A DNA stretch of 64,000 nucleotides, taken from NCBI GenBank assembly GCA_963783105.1, contig CAWAMI010000007.1:744001-808000 (forward strand), given 5' to 3'. Source of the stretch: JAVEDQ01 sp963783105. Lineage in GTDB: Bacteria > Actinomycetota > Actinomycetes > Frankiales > Frankiaceae. The position numbers and the translations under genes are program-made. Under the pieces are notes generated by a model. It did not search any database and was not told where the DNA came from. It saw nothing but the letters and a program-made list of their open reading frames with translations. This document shows, piece by piece, positions 9,489 to 18,688 of the stretch (its first letter is position 1; every line of letters begins with the position of its first letter).

Positions 9489-10369
9489 TTCCGGGCGGCC
9501 GCTCGTGCGGACTCCGACCTCGACTCGTCCGACCTCGACTCGTCCGACCTCGACCCGTCCGACCTCGACCCGTCGACCTCGACCGCTGAGCCCACCCTGG
9601 GGTCCCCCTGTCGCCCGGGACCGGCGATGAGCAGGATGGAGAGCCCGAAGGGCAGGTCGAGGCGGCGGAGCAGGGCACGCTCGAGCCGGCCCACACCGAG
9701 CAGGATCCGGTTCACGACCGGGGAGCCGTAGCTCGCCTCCTCCGCCTCCTTCTTCATGAGACGGCGCAGCGGAGTCCGGCGGAGCAGAAGGGCGATCGGG
9801 ACGAGCCAGGAGTGGAAGTAGGTGCAGCGCCGGATCTCCAGGCCGGCCTCCTGCGCCGCGCGCAGCAGCCGCGCTCGGGAGTACCGGCGGCGGTGTCCCA
9901 GCACGACGTCGTGGTCGCTCCACGCCCAGCGGTAGGCGGGCACCGCGACGCACAGCAGCCCGTCCGGCCGCAGCACCCGGGCGTACTCCCGCAATGCTCG
10001 CACGTCGTCGTCGAGGTGCTCGACCACGTCCAAGCTGCTCAGGCAGTCGATCGATCCGGATGCGAACGGAAGTTCCTCGGCCCTGGCCGCCACCCCGTGA
10101 CCCCCGGCGCCGAGTACGGGGGCCGCGAGCGACAGGGCGTATTCGCTGAGGTCGCTGCCGACGACCGTGGAGAATCCGCAGTCCTCGTGCAGCATGCGGA
10201 CGACCGCCCCGGTGCCGCACCCGACGTCGACGGCCGTGCCGGTCCCACCGCCGTGCCGCACGACCTGCTCACGCACCAGCTCTCGCTTGGCCCGGAACCA
10301 CCAGTGCTCGCGCTCGAGCCGGCTCATCAGGTCAAACTTCAGACCGGGCATAGGCGCTGTTGCGGGCAA
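9485..10369 (-). CDS. SAM-dependent methyltransferase, class I, with repeat tail
   Basis: The 294-residue protein has the Rossmann-fold methyltransferase signature VDVGCGTGA (motif I), an acidic residue after strand 2 (GSDLSEYAL), SLDVVEHLDDD (motif II/III) and VLRPDGLL. The N-terminal LEREHWWFRAKRE block is typical of methyltransferases in polysaccharide clusters. The last 25 or so residues are a Ser-Arg-Ser-Asp repeat from a 15-bp tandem repeat. The ATG at 10369 overlaps the upstream GT2 gene by 38 bp; in-frame ATGs at 10351 and 10327 are alternatives, and the last would remove the overlap. The substrate is unknown, probably a sugar or lipid-linked glycan. Confidence 0.87.
   Translation of the reverse strand: MPATAPMPGLKFDLMSRLEREHWWFRAKRELVREQVVRHGGGTGTAVDVGCGTGAVVRMLHEDCGFSTVVGSDLSEYALSLAAPVLGAGGHGVAARAEELPFASGSIDCLSSLDVVEHLDDDVRALREYARVLRPDGLLCVAVPAYRWAWSDHDVVLGHRRRYSRARLLRAAQEAGLEIRRCTYFHSWLVPIALLLRRTPLRRLMKKEAEEASYGSPVVNRILLGVGRLERALLRRLDLPFGLSILLIAGPGRQGDPRVGSAVEVDGSRSDGSRSDESRSDESRSESARAAARN
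9511..9583. repeat. 15-bp tandem repeat inside the methyltransferase 3' end
   Basis: The unit gactcgtccgacctc occurs at 9522-9536 and 9537-9551, then with one change (gacccgtccgacctc) at 9552-9566, and is followed and preceded by shortened copies. Because the unit is five codons long, copy-number changes keep the frame and only lengthen or shorten the acidic/basic tail (SRSDE/SRSDG) of the encoded protein. Confidence 0.9.
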
Positions 10370-11135
10370 TGCTCGCCTCCTTCCTGAGTTGGCGACGGAG
10401 GCGGACGATGTCGGCGAGCATCCGCGTGCTGTCCCGCAGCAGGCTGACTCGGCTCGCCTCGACGTGACACCATTCGATGGGCAGCTCGCGCATGACGTAG
10501 CCGCATTGCTGGGCCCTGAGCAGGATCTCCACGTCGAAGGCGAAGCGTTCGATGGTCATCCGGGAGAAAAGGTGCCGAGCTGCGGTCGCCCGAAATCCTT
10601 TGAGCCCGCACTGGGTGTCGGGAATCTCGGTGAGGCGCATTGCCCGGATCAGCGCGTTGAAGAGCTTCCCGGAGAACTGCCTGATCGGGCTCTGAGCACG
10701 CGGTATGCGGCTGTCCTCCGCGGCACGGGTGGCAACGACGATGTCGACGTCTTCCGCGTCGAGGACGCGGAAGCACTCCTCGATCTCCGGGACGTCCGCC
10801 GAGAGGTCGGCGTCGGCGAACGCGACGAGGTCCCCCGTGGCGGCCAGCACGCCGGTTCTTACCGCACTGCCCTTCCCGCGGTTGACCTCGAGTCGCAGGA
10901 TCCGGGCCCGCACTCCGTGGACGGACAGCGCGCCGCTCGCGATCTCCGCAGTTCCGTCGTCGCTGCCGTCGTCGACGAGGATCAATTCGGTTGCACGGTC
11001 GTTCAGGGGGGAACGGGCGATCCGGCTGATCGTCCGCTCGATGCGGCTCGCCTCCCGGAACATGGGAATGACCAACGAGCGCCGCGGTCCTCGGCCGGGG
11101 TCGGAATGCGCGCGGATGCCGGCGCTGCTATCCAT
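10332..11135 (-). CDS. GT2 family polyprenyl-phosphate glycosyltransferase (DPG/DPM synthase-like)
   Basis: The enzyme should transfer a sugar from a nucleotide donor to polyprenyl phosphate on the inner membrane face, supplying the lipid-linked donor that the GT-C enzymes around it need. The 267-residue protein has the GT-A nucleotide-binding motifs DDGSDDGT (residues 55-62), the NRGKGSAVRTG loop (85-95) and DxD at 108-110. The C-terminal Q-C-G-L-K-G-F and FDVEILLRAQ blocks are typical of dolichyl-phosphate glucosyltransferase-like enzymes. There is no C-terminal membrane helix. The ATG at 11135 has a GGAG just upstream. The frame stays open far beyond it, but that is shadow sequence of the gene upstream. 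Confidence 0.9.
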   Translation of the reverse strand: MDSSAGIRAHSDPGRGPRRSLVIPMFREASRIERTISRIARSPLNDRATELILVDDGSDDGTAEIASGALSVHGVRARILRLEVNRGKGSAVRTGVLAATGDLVAFADADLSADVPEIEECFRVLDAEDVDIVVATRAAEDSRIPRAQSPIRQFSGKLFNALIRAMRLTEIPDTQCGLKGFRATAARHLFSRMTIERFAFDVEILLRAQQCGYVMRELPIEWCHVEASRVSLLRDSTRMLADIVRLRRQLRKEASIARNSAYARSEV

Positions 11136-11218
11136 CTCCAGGTCTCCGGGCACGTACTGCAGATTAGCGGGACGCACCGTCCCGGCTCCGACAGAGGATC
11201 GGCGTGGCGTGCTGGGCA

Positions 11219-13175
11219 CTACAGGCCGCAGTAGCTGCCGAGCGGTACCGACTGGCCCGGCAGCGGAGGTCCCCCGAAGAAGGCGGCGGTGTCCGGGCCG
11301 CGCGTCGCCTCTCCGGGCAGGATCGAGACGGACCACGTCTGCGGAGTGCCTCCGCTGCCTGTGTCCGCGACGAAGGTGCCGAGTACGCGCGCGCCGCGCG
11401 GAGGGGAGTCCGAGACGACGAGGAGAGGATCGCCCGGCTGCCCCCAGTAGACCGGGTCCACGACGGCGCCCATCCGTCGGGCGTCCGCGACTCGCGGCGA
11501 CCACCCCGACGTCCTCAACCGGTATCCGAGCGTGTAGACAAGGCTGGTGTTCACGAACATCTTGCCGTCGACCAACCGCTGCGGATAGGCGACGGCGAGC
11601 CGCCGATCCCCTTCCGATGGTTCGCCGACCAACACCGTCACCTCGTCGGCGAGACGGCTCACCAGCCGGAACCCCTCGGTCGGCGGCCCCGCGAGCGTCG
11701 GCAGTGTCCGGTGTTCCCACCCGGCCTCCACCACGCCGACCAGCGCGAGACCCGCCAGGCCACCCGCCAGGACCCGGGACCGGAGCCGAGGGGTCGGGCG
11801 GAACCGGCTGCGGGGGAGCAACGCCACGGCGCCCCAGCCGAAGGCGAGCACGGTGAACATCCCGACCGGCCAGAGCATGTACTGGATGTAGGCGATCGCG
11901 ATGCCGGCGTTCCCGGCGGGGATCGAGCCGAGGACCACCGCCGCGCCGGCGGCGGCGACGAAGGCGACCAGGGAGATCGCCGCGACGTCCCACCGTCGCA
12001 TCCGCCACCCCAGCGCAGCCAGGACGACCAGGGCGAGCAGGACGACGACCGCCCAGCCCGGGGACCCCCTGGACAGCTGGACGGCGGGAGTCTCGGGCGG
12101 CTGCAGCCACACGGGATGAACGGGGGAGACGGCCGCTCCCAGGTATCTCAGCCCGTTGCCGGATGCCCAGCTTGGGTTGCGGATCCCGCAACGCGGCCTG
12201 GACGAGCAGCGACAGGTTGCCCGGGGAGCCCCGCAGCTGCTGCCACAGCGGCACCGCCCAGAGGCACACCCCGAGAGCCACGCCGGTGACGGCCCACCCG
12301 CGGCCCACCCCCTGCCCCTGCCGCCGCCGCACGAGTATCCCGAGGATCGGCGACAGAGCGCACAGCCCGACCGTGATGGGCGCGAACGCCAGATGGGCCT
12401 GGGCGCAGAGGGAGGCCAGGAACACGACGACCGGCCACCACCCCAGCCGGCCGGCGGCGGTGGCGGCCGAGCAGAACAGTGCCGCCGCGAAGGGGACGAG
12501 CACCGCGTACGGGTTGAGCACCAGGTCCAGCCCGATCTGGCCGGCCATCGTCCACAGTCCGATCAGCGCCCCGGCGCCGACGGCGAGCGCCGCCACCGGG
12601 CCGCCGAGGTCGGCTGCGGCCATGGCCGCCACGGCGACACTCACCAGCATCAGGACCAGAGCGCCGATGAACGGTCCGTATCGCGGGTCCAGATGCGTCG
12701 GCACCGACAGGAGCCAGAACAGCAGCGGGCCCGGGTCGAAGACGGGCTGCTCGAGCACCTCACACGCCCGCGTGTTCTGTCCCACCGCTGGGGAGTGGGT
12801 CGTGAGGACGTCCCAGGCCCGCCAGGAGAGGATCGCGTCGTCGAGGGTCGGCGACCACCGCAGGTCGCGGAGCCGGACGACGATGGCGATCACCGGGGCG
12901 CAGGCCGGCAGCGTCGCCAGCAGCCCGAACGCGACCCAGCGAGGAAGGCGGCCGGACCCCGGACGGCGGGAGGTTCCGGGTCGCCGGTGCGAGCGGCCGT
13001 CGGGCTGCTCCAGCCCCCCTCGCTCGCCCGGTCCGCCGTCGCCCGGTCCGCCGTCGCCCGGCCTCCCGGCGGACGGGTCGCCCTCGGCCAGCCGGGGCCG
13101 GCCGACCGGAGGGTCGTCGCGGTGCCGCCCCGCCGCCCCCGGCGCCGCTCGGTCTGACACTCGCTGACCTTCCAC
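11219..13175 (-). pseudogene. GT-C type polytopic membrane protein, frameshifted at about 12158
   Basis: The first part (13175 to about 12160) encodes an Arg/Gly-rich cytoplasmic start followed by eight or so hydrophobic helices. The blocks LDDAILSWRAWDVL and DPGPLLFWLLSVPTHL match GYLPYGDQAVLEM and YHPGPMAAYLLAVPYRLL in the neighbouring 599-residue protein. The second part (about 12155 to 11219) continues the same protein in another frame: NGLRYLGAAVSP, more helices, then a globular C-terminal domain ending YCGL. One extra base near 12158, in a run reading ccggcaacggg on the minus strand, explains the break. With one base removed the product would be about 651 residues. It could be a real recent inactivation, a programmed shift, or a sequencing error. 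The GTG at 13175 is the likely start. Confidence 0.8.
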
Positions 13176-13297
13176 CCCGGCTCGTGACCTCGATCGACAC
13201 GCCCGGATCGCTCGCGAGACTCCCAGCGTGTCCCGCGGATGTTACGGGTCGGCTCCTCCACGGCACCGGTGCGGCACCGCCCCCGCGCGCCCGGGGA

Positions 13298-15487
13298 CTA
13301 GGGGGTCAGCCCCCGTGCCCAGTCCCGCAGCTGGGGGAGCAGGGCGTCGCCCGCGAGCACCCCGCCGGTGTAGCCGATGTGAATGCCGTCGGCCGTGCGC
13401 AGCTCGACCTGGTCGTCGTCGCTGTAGCGCTGGTAGGTCCCGTGCGGCTCGATCAGTGGCGCGAGCTCGAAGACCCGGACCTTGTCCGGATGGCGGGCCG
13501 CGGCGTCGTGGAGCAGCTGGTTCCAGCGGGCGACGCGCGCCGGGTCGTCCTCGGGCGGGTCGCTGCCGTCCGGCAGGTTCAGGGAGTCGTAGGTGGGCGC
13601 CGTCAACAGCGCGACCTTGGCCCCGTGCTTGGACAAGATGTCGATGGCGTAGTCGAGCCGCTCGCCCAGGTAGGCGTCGAACTCCGGATCGCCGAGCGAG
13701 ACCCAGTGACCCTTGTACATCCGGTCCATCGACTCCCAGCGGCCCAGGAGCACGGCCGCGACGTCGGGCTTGTAGGTCGCGACGTCCTCGGCCCAGTGCT
13801 CCGGCCAGCTCCGGCACTCGTCCAGCACGGCGCCGGTGTTACCGCCTGTGCGGATGGGGCTGTACGTCGAGATCCCGCAGCCGAGGCGGCCCCGCGCGTA
13901 GGCCTGCGTGTCGTTGCGGGCGGCCGCCTCCTCGAAGGCCACGCCGAGCGTCAGGGAGACGCTGTCCCCGGAGACCAGCACCCGTACGGGACGCGACAGG
14001 ACGGTGGTGTCGGCCAGGTCCGGCGGCGGCGCGGGCGCCGACATGCTCTGTCGCTCCAGCGCGTCGAGGTCCACGGTATTGCTGCCCGGCCTGGCCGCGG
14101 GCAGAGGGGCGATCAGGAGCGCCAGGGCCGCCACGACGGCCGTGGCCGGCAGGACGAGGACGCGTCGCCCGCCGAAATCCCGCCGCAGCACCCTGCGCTC
14201 CAGGGCGAACCACGAGGCGCCGGCGACCGCGAAGGTGGCGGCGAACCGGACGGCCATCAGACGGACGCCGGCGAGTCCGGTGCGCTCCGCGGACAGGAAC
14301 AGGTACACGGGCCAGTGCCAGAGGTAGAGGCCGTAGGAGATCCGTCCGACCGCGACGAGCGGACGGAACGACATCGCCCTGCTCATCGGCCCCTGCGGCG
14401 CCAGCAGCGCGCTGGCCAGCAGCACGGCCACCAGCAGCGCGACGAGGAGGAACCCCCCTCGGTAGAGAACCGTGGACTGCCCGTTCACGAACAGCAGGGC
14501 CACGAGCAGCAGGACGGCCGCGATGCTGCCGAGGACCGAGGCCACCCGCTGGGTCCGCTCGGGGCCCGCTTCACGGGACGAGCCTGCGCCGAACGGGGTG
14601 ATGAGCGTCGCGAACGCCGCACCCACCAGCAAGGCCGTCATCCGGGTGTCCGTGCCGTAGTAGAGCCGCTCGTTGGACGAGCCCAGCAGGGACAGCAGCG
14701 CCAGCAGCCCTGTGCTCAGCAGCGCACCGCCGAGGGCGACGCGCCGGAGCATCGCCGTACCGCGTCGCAGGACCAGGATCGCCACCACCGGCCAGAGCAC
14801 GTAGAACTGCTCCTCGACCGCGAGTGACCACATGTGCAGCAGGGGTGAGGGCGCGCGGAAGTGCTCGAAGTAGCTCTGGCCGTCGACGGCGAAGTGCCAG
14901 TTCGCCACGTAGGTCAACGTCGCGATGGCGTCGCGACGCAACCCCGGTATCTCGTCGACCTCGGCCGTGAACCGCCAGACGAGCACGGTGACGACCAGCA
15001 TCAGCAGCATCGCCGGCAGCAGCCGCCGCAGGCGGCGGCGCCAGAAGGCGCTCAGCGAGATCCGGCCGGTTCGCGCGTGCTCCGAGACGAGGAGCGCGGT
15101 GATCAGGAAGCCGGACAGGACGAAGAACACGTCGACGCCGAGCAGACCGCCGTGGACGAAGTTCAGCCCGGCATGGAAAGCCATGACGGCGAGGACGGCG
15201 ACTCCTCGCAGGCCGTCGAGCGCGGCGAGCCGGCCCGCCGGTCGGTCGAGGGTGCCCGAGGGTGCGAGGACGTCGGCCTCGCGGGGGAGCGGAAGCGACG
15301 GGCGATCCAGGTCCGCCTTCAAGGTCGCGGACCCGCGGTAGTCAACGGCACGTGCGTCGATCCCAACGTCAATCGAGCGGCTTATCGGGCATGCGTCGTC
15401 CCGGCGTCGACCCCGGTGATCCCACCGTACTCGCGCGACCCTCCGCTGTTCACGGCTCGCCGCGAACGGGTGGCAGAACCGTCGCAA
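13298..15487 (-). CDS. Acyltransferase-3 (OafA/YrhL type) with C-terminal SGNH domain
   Basis: The N-terminal half is a ten-helix acyltransferase-3 domain that begins AALDGLRGVAVLAVMAFHAG and includes the FFVLSGFLIT, FWRRRLRRLLP, WSLAVEEQFYVLWP and YGLYLWHWPVYLF blocks. The C-terminal 250 residues are an SGNH hydrolase-like extracytoplasmic domain with the GDS block (VSGDSVS) and the DGIH block carrying Asp and His. Such proteins O-acetylate or O-acylate surface polysaccharides, the SGNH domain completing transfer outside the cell. The ATG at 15487 gives about 88 residues before the domain, longer than usual. TTG at 15322 is a plausible shorter start. It sits between two GT-C genes on the same strand. 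Confidence 0.88.
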   Translation of the reverse strand: MRRFCHPFAASREQRRVARVRWDHRGRRRDDACPISRSIDVGIDARAVDYRGSATLKADLDRPSLPLPREADVLAPSGTLDRPAGRLAALDGLRGVAVLAVMAFHAGLNFVHGGLLGVDVFFVLSGFLITALLVSEHARTGRISLSAFWRRRLRRLLPAMLLMLVVTVLVWRFTAEVDEIPGLRRDAIATLTYVANWHFAVDGQSYFEHFRAPSPLLHMWSLAVEEQFYVLWPVVAILVLRRGTAMLRRVALGGALLSTGLLALLSLLGSSNERLYYGTDTRMTALLVGAAFATLITPFGAGSSREAGPERTQRVASVLGSIAAVLLLVALLFVNGQSTVLYRGGFLLVALLVAVLLASALLAPQGPMSRAMSFRPLVAVGRISYGLYLWHWPVYLFLSAERTGLAGVRLMAVRFAATFAVAGASWFALERRVLRRDFGGRRVLVLPATAVVAALALLIAPLPAARPGSNTVDLDALERQSMSAPAPPPDLADTTVLSRPVRVLVSGDSVSLTLGVAFEEAAARNDTQAYARGRLGCGISTYSPIRTGGNTGAVLDECRSWPEHWAEDVATYKPDVAAVLLGRWESMDRMYKGHWVSLGDPEFDAYLGERLDYAIDILSKHGAKVALLTAPTYDSLNLPDGSDPPEDDPARVARWNQLLHDAAARHPDKVRVFELAPLIEPHGTYQRYSDDDQVELRTADGIHIGYTGGVLAGDALLPQLRDWARGLTP

Positions 15488-15529
15488 TTCTTCTACCGGA
15501 ACCGTCGACCCGGCGCAGTGGGCAGGCGC

Positions 15530-17329
15530 TCAGGGTGGCGGCGGCTGCCCGCCGTACACCTGATACTCCCCGGCGACGGCCAGGACCCGCTGCCAGGGCT
15601 CGGGAGGCGGGGAGGAGCCGTCGGAGTAGGCGAGTGTCGCGACGTAGCGCGCCGCGTCGACCCTCTCCACGTACCGCTGACCGAACGGAAGCTTCCAGAA
15701 CGACGGCAGCTGCACGTCGATGCCGTTGCGGACCAGGGACAGCACCAGACCCGAACCCGCGAACGACGTACCCACGATGACGGGGCGGGTGGTCGCCGCG
15801 AAGTCGACGCGCACGACGGAATCCTTCTCGGGTAGCCCGAGGCGCCGGAGGTCGGCCACGACCGCCTCCTCCAGGCGCTGGATACCGCCCGTGTAGTCCG
15901 TCTGCGGGGTGTCGGCGCGAGCGACCCCGACGCCGGTGACGAGCGAGATCACCGTAGTCAGAAGCACCAACGGCACGGCGAGGACGGACGCGGGACGCAG
16001 GCTCGCCAACCTCCCGCTGCGCGACGCCCGCCGCACGAGGGCAACCGCTTCCGGCAGCAGCCCCATGCCCACCGTGACGGCCGCCAGCATGCCGATGACC
16101 GCCGTCCACCGGGTCACGTAGAAGAACGGCAGGCCGTCGATCCGGGCGATGGCCGCCACGCCGGAGCCCGCGACGCCCACGGTGAGCGCGCCGAGCCAGT
16201 AGACCTCGGGACGGCGCCGCCGGATCCCGACCGCGAACGCCAGGGCGAACAGGGCGAACCCGATCGCGATGGTGGCCGGTGGCCACATCGCGGGCAGAAG
16301 GACCCGATCCGGCGGCTCGACCCCGAGCGCGAATCCTGGCAGCTTGCCGAACTCGTCCGCGACGGCGCGGAAACCCATGGACAGGGACCCGTCCGGCGAA
16401 CTCTGCCGCAGGTAGCGGAGGACCGTGCCGGCGTTACCCGTCGGGCTCGTCAACTGCTGGACGAGCGGCGGCAGCCAGAGCAGCACCCCGATCACCATCG
16501 AGGCGATCGCGGCGTACAACCACCGAACCCGCCGGGGCCCGGGACCGCCGTCTCCGCCGTGGGCTCGCCTGCGGCGGGAGACCGCACGCACGGCGAGGCC
16601 ACAACCGAGCACGCCGACGGTCGCCGCGGCGGGCGGGAGATAGCCGATGTGCGACTGGACCGCCAGGCTCATCGGCAGGACGGCCGCCGGGAGCGCCCAC
16701 GCGTCGCCCAGGATGGCGGTCCAGCAGAGCAACACGGCGAGCAGGAACGGCAGGAGCGGCAGGTAAGGGTTCCAGGAGTCCCGCAGGAAGTCGGCACCGA
16801 GCAGCCGCACGCCGACAAGGATCACCAGCAACGACCAGAGCGCGACCAGGTTCCCCGATCTGCGCCTGATGACAAGCACCGAGCAGACCAGGCTCACCCC
16901 CGCGACGACCAGCGACCCGGCGGACAGGGCCTGGTGAGCTCCGCCGAGGAGGCGGTAGGGAACGGCCAGCAGATAGGCGGCCATCGGTCCGGGGTGGTAC
17001 CAGCCGAACCGCGAGTAGGCGCCGAGCAGGACCTCGTGATGTCCGACGTCGCGTACGGACATCTCGAGGACGGCCTGGTCGCCGTAGGGCAGGTATCCGG
17101 CGCCGTGGCCCGCCCACAGCCCCAGCAGCCCCGCGATCGGGGGGAGGGCGGCGAGCGCGATGAGTACGGCCGGCGCGAACCTGGCCAGCGGGTAGGCGTG
17201 GCGCCGCCACGCGGCTCGCCCCGAGCGCTCCGGGTCGGCCCGTCCCTCCGACCTCTCGGCGGGCGTGTGCACGGAGGTCGCCATCGGGACATCCACCGGT
17301 TTCCAGCTCTCCCTCTGCCGATCACCCAC
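15530..17329 (-). CDS. GT-C type polytopic membrane protein (599 aa)
   Basis: The protein has about ten membrane helices and an extracytoplasmic C-terminal domain. The first loop holds GYLPYGDQAVLEMSV, with the acidic residue expected of GT-C-like enzymes, followed by YHPGPMAAYLLAVPYRLLGG and PLVQQLTSPTGNAGTVLRYL. It is related to the frameshifted gene at 11219-13175 and serves as the template for recognising that frameshift. The start may be the ATG at 17329 or the in-frame ATG at 17284, which is nearer the first helix. It is the first gene of a five-gene minus-strand run, divergent from the acyltransferase at 17354. The donor and acceptor are unknown. Confidence 0.82.
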   Translation of the reverse strand: MGDRQRESWKPVDVPMATSVHTPAERSEGRADPERSGRAAWRRHAYPLARFAPAVLIALAALPPIAGLLGLWAGHGAGYLPYGDQAVLEMSVRDVGHHEVLLGAYSRFGWYHPGPMAAYLLAVPYRLLGGAHQALSAGSLVVAGVSLVCSVLVIRRRSGNLVALWSLLVILVGVRLLGADFLRDSWNPYLPLLPFLLAVLLCWTAILGDAWALPAAVLPMSLAVQSHIGYLPPAAATVGVLGCGLAVRAVSRRRRAHGGDGGPGPRRVRWLYAAIASMVIGVLLWLPPLVQQLTSPTGNAGTVLRYLRQSSPDGSLSMGFRAVADEFGKLPGFALGVEPPDRVLLPAMWPPATIAIGFALFALAFAVGIRRRRPEVYWLGALTVGVAGSGVAAIARIDGLPFFYVTRWTAVIGMLAAVTVGMGLLPEAVALVRRASRSGRLASLRPASVLAVPLVLLTTVISLVTGVGVARADTPQTDYTGGIQRLEEAVVADLRRLGLPEKDSVVRVDFAATTRPVIVGTSFAGSGLVLSLVRNGIDVQLPSFWKLPFGQRYVERVDAARYVATLAYSDGSSPPPEPWQRVLAVAGEYQVYGGQPPPP

Positions 17330-17353
17330 GCTCCGGCACGTCCCAGCGAGCCT

Positions 17354-18688
17354 ATGCGGGGCACCTCCCGATCTCGCCGTAGCGTCGCCGAGGTGTCGAC
17401 GAAACCGAGCGCGGGGGTCTCGGCCGGTCGGCCCTTCTTCGCCGGCGTCGAGGGCCTACGGGCCGTCGCGGCACTGCTGGTGCTCCTGGTCCACGTCGCC
17501 TTCGTCTCGGGCCTGACCACCGCTGTCGGCCCGGCGGGCGACTTCACCGCCCGGGCCGAGGTGGGAGTGGGGGTCTTCTTCGTGATCTCCGGTTTCCTGC
17601 TCTACCGGCCGTGGGCGGTGGCACACCTGGACGCTGCGGCGGGGCCCTCCGTCGGCCAGTTCCTGCTGCGGCGCGCGCTGCGGATCCTGCCGCTCTACTG
17701 GGTGGTCCTGGCGGCGACCTTGCTCCTCGTGCCACGCAGCCGTCCGCACGACGTGCTGGATGCAGTGCTGCTCCCGGCGCTCGGGCAGGTCTACCGGGAG
17801 CAGACCGTGTTCCTCGGCGTGCCCCAGGCCTGGAGCCTGTGCGTCGAGGTGCTCTTCTACCTGGCGCTACCCGGTTACGCGCTGCTGCTCGGGAGGCTGA
17901 CGAGGTCGAGGCGGATCGCCACCCTCGGACGGGGCGCCCGTCTCCGCGTCGAGCTGGCGGGCGTGGCGGTGCTGTACACGGTGGGGATGCTGGCCCGGTT
18001 CGTGTTCGAGGCGACGGCGCCGCTGCCCTTCCCCGTATGGCACGGGCTCCTGCCGGTCTGGTTCGACCTCTTCGCGCTGGGGTTCGCCCTCGCGCTGCTC
18101 TCGGCGTACCGGGGCACCGGGGGGAGCGTCGGCAGCCCACGGCGTCTCGCCGTCGTGACCACGCTGTGCTGGTGCGGGGCGGTCGTCGCCTACGTCGTGC
18201 TCGCACGCGGTATCGGGCTGGGGCGAGACCCGATCTTCGAGCGGGGCGCGGGGCAAGCGGTGGCCGAGCAGGCGTTGTGGGGCATGTTCTCCTTCCTGCT
18301 CCTGCTCCCCGCCGTGCTCGGCACTCCCCGCGCCCTCACCGGACGGCCACTCGCCTTTCTCGGGCTGATCAGCTACGGGATCTACCTGTGGCACCAGCTC
18401 GTCGTCGAGTTGTTGATCGAGCACACCGGAGCGGACCTGTTCGCCGTGGCGTTCCGCGTCCTGCTCCCGGTCGTGCTCGTCGGAACGTGCTCGCTGGCCG
18501 CCGCCTCCTACTTCGCGGTCGAACGCCCGGGGATCGGGCTGGGCCATCGATTCCGGGGGAGGATCCAACGACGCCGGGAGCGCCTGGCGGGTTTCGACGG
18601 AGATGGCGTCGACGCACCGGAACCCGACGAACGGGCGCCGTCGGAGGCCGTCAACACCGGCGGTCGGCCAGACGGGCCACGAAGATGA
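17354..18688 (+). CDS. Acyltransferase-3 family membrane protein
   Basis: The 444-residue protein is a stand-alone acyltransferase-3 domain: FAGVEGLRAVAALLVLLVHVAF at the start, VGVFFVISGFLLYRPW, LRRALRILPLYWVV, AWSLCVEVLFYLALP and ISYGIYLWHQLVV. It lacks the SGNH domain of the other acyltransferase in the island. It should acylate a sugar or lipid at the membrane. ATG at 17354 is taken as start; GTG at 17393 is an alternative closer to the domain. Its 3' end overlaps the convergent methyltransferase by 38 bp. Confidence 0.88.
   Translation: MRGTSRSRRSVAEVSTKPSAGVSAGRPFFAGVEGLRAVAALLVLLVHVAFVSGLTTAVGPAGDFTARAEVGVGVFFVISGFLLYRPWAVAHLDAAAGPSVGQFLLRRALRILPLYWVVLAATLLLVPRSRPHDVLDAVLLPALGQVYREQTVFLGVPQAWSLCVEVLFYLALPGYALLLGRLTRSRRIATLGRGARLRVELAGVAVLYTVGMLARFVFEATAPLPFPVWHGLLPVWFDLFALGFALALLSAYRGTGGSVGSPRRLAVVTTLCWCGAVVAYVVLARGIGLGRDPIFERGAGQAVAEQALWGMFSFLLLLPAVLGTPRALTGRPLAFLGLISYGIYLWHQLVVELLIEHTGADLFAVAFRVLLPVVLVGTCSLAAASYFAVERPGIGLGHRFRGRIQRRRERLAGFDGDGVDAPEPDERAPSEAVNTGGRPDGPRR

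Noticed and set aside
10332..13175. One long minus-strand protein joining the GT-C start to the GT2 enzyme
   Set aside because: The middle stretch is out-of-frame Arg/Gly-rich sequence. It arises because the GT-C gene is frameshifted into the frame that the GT2 gene happens to use.
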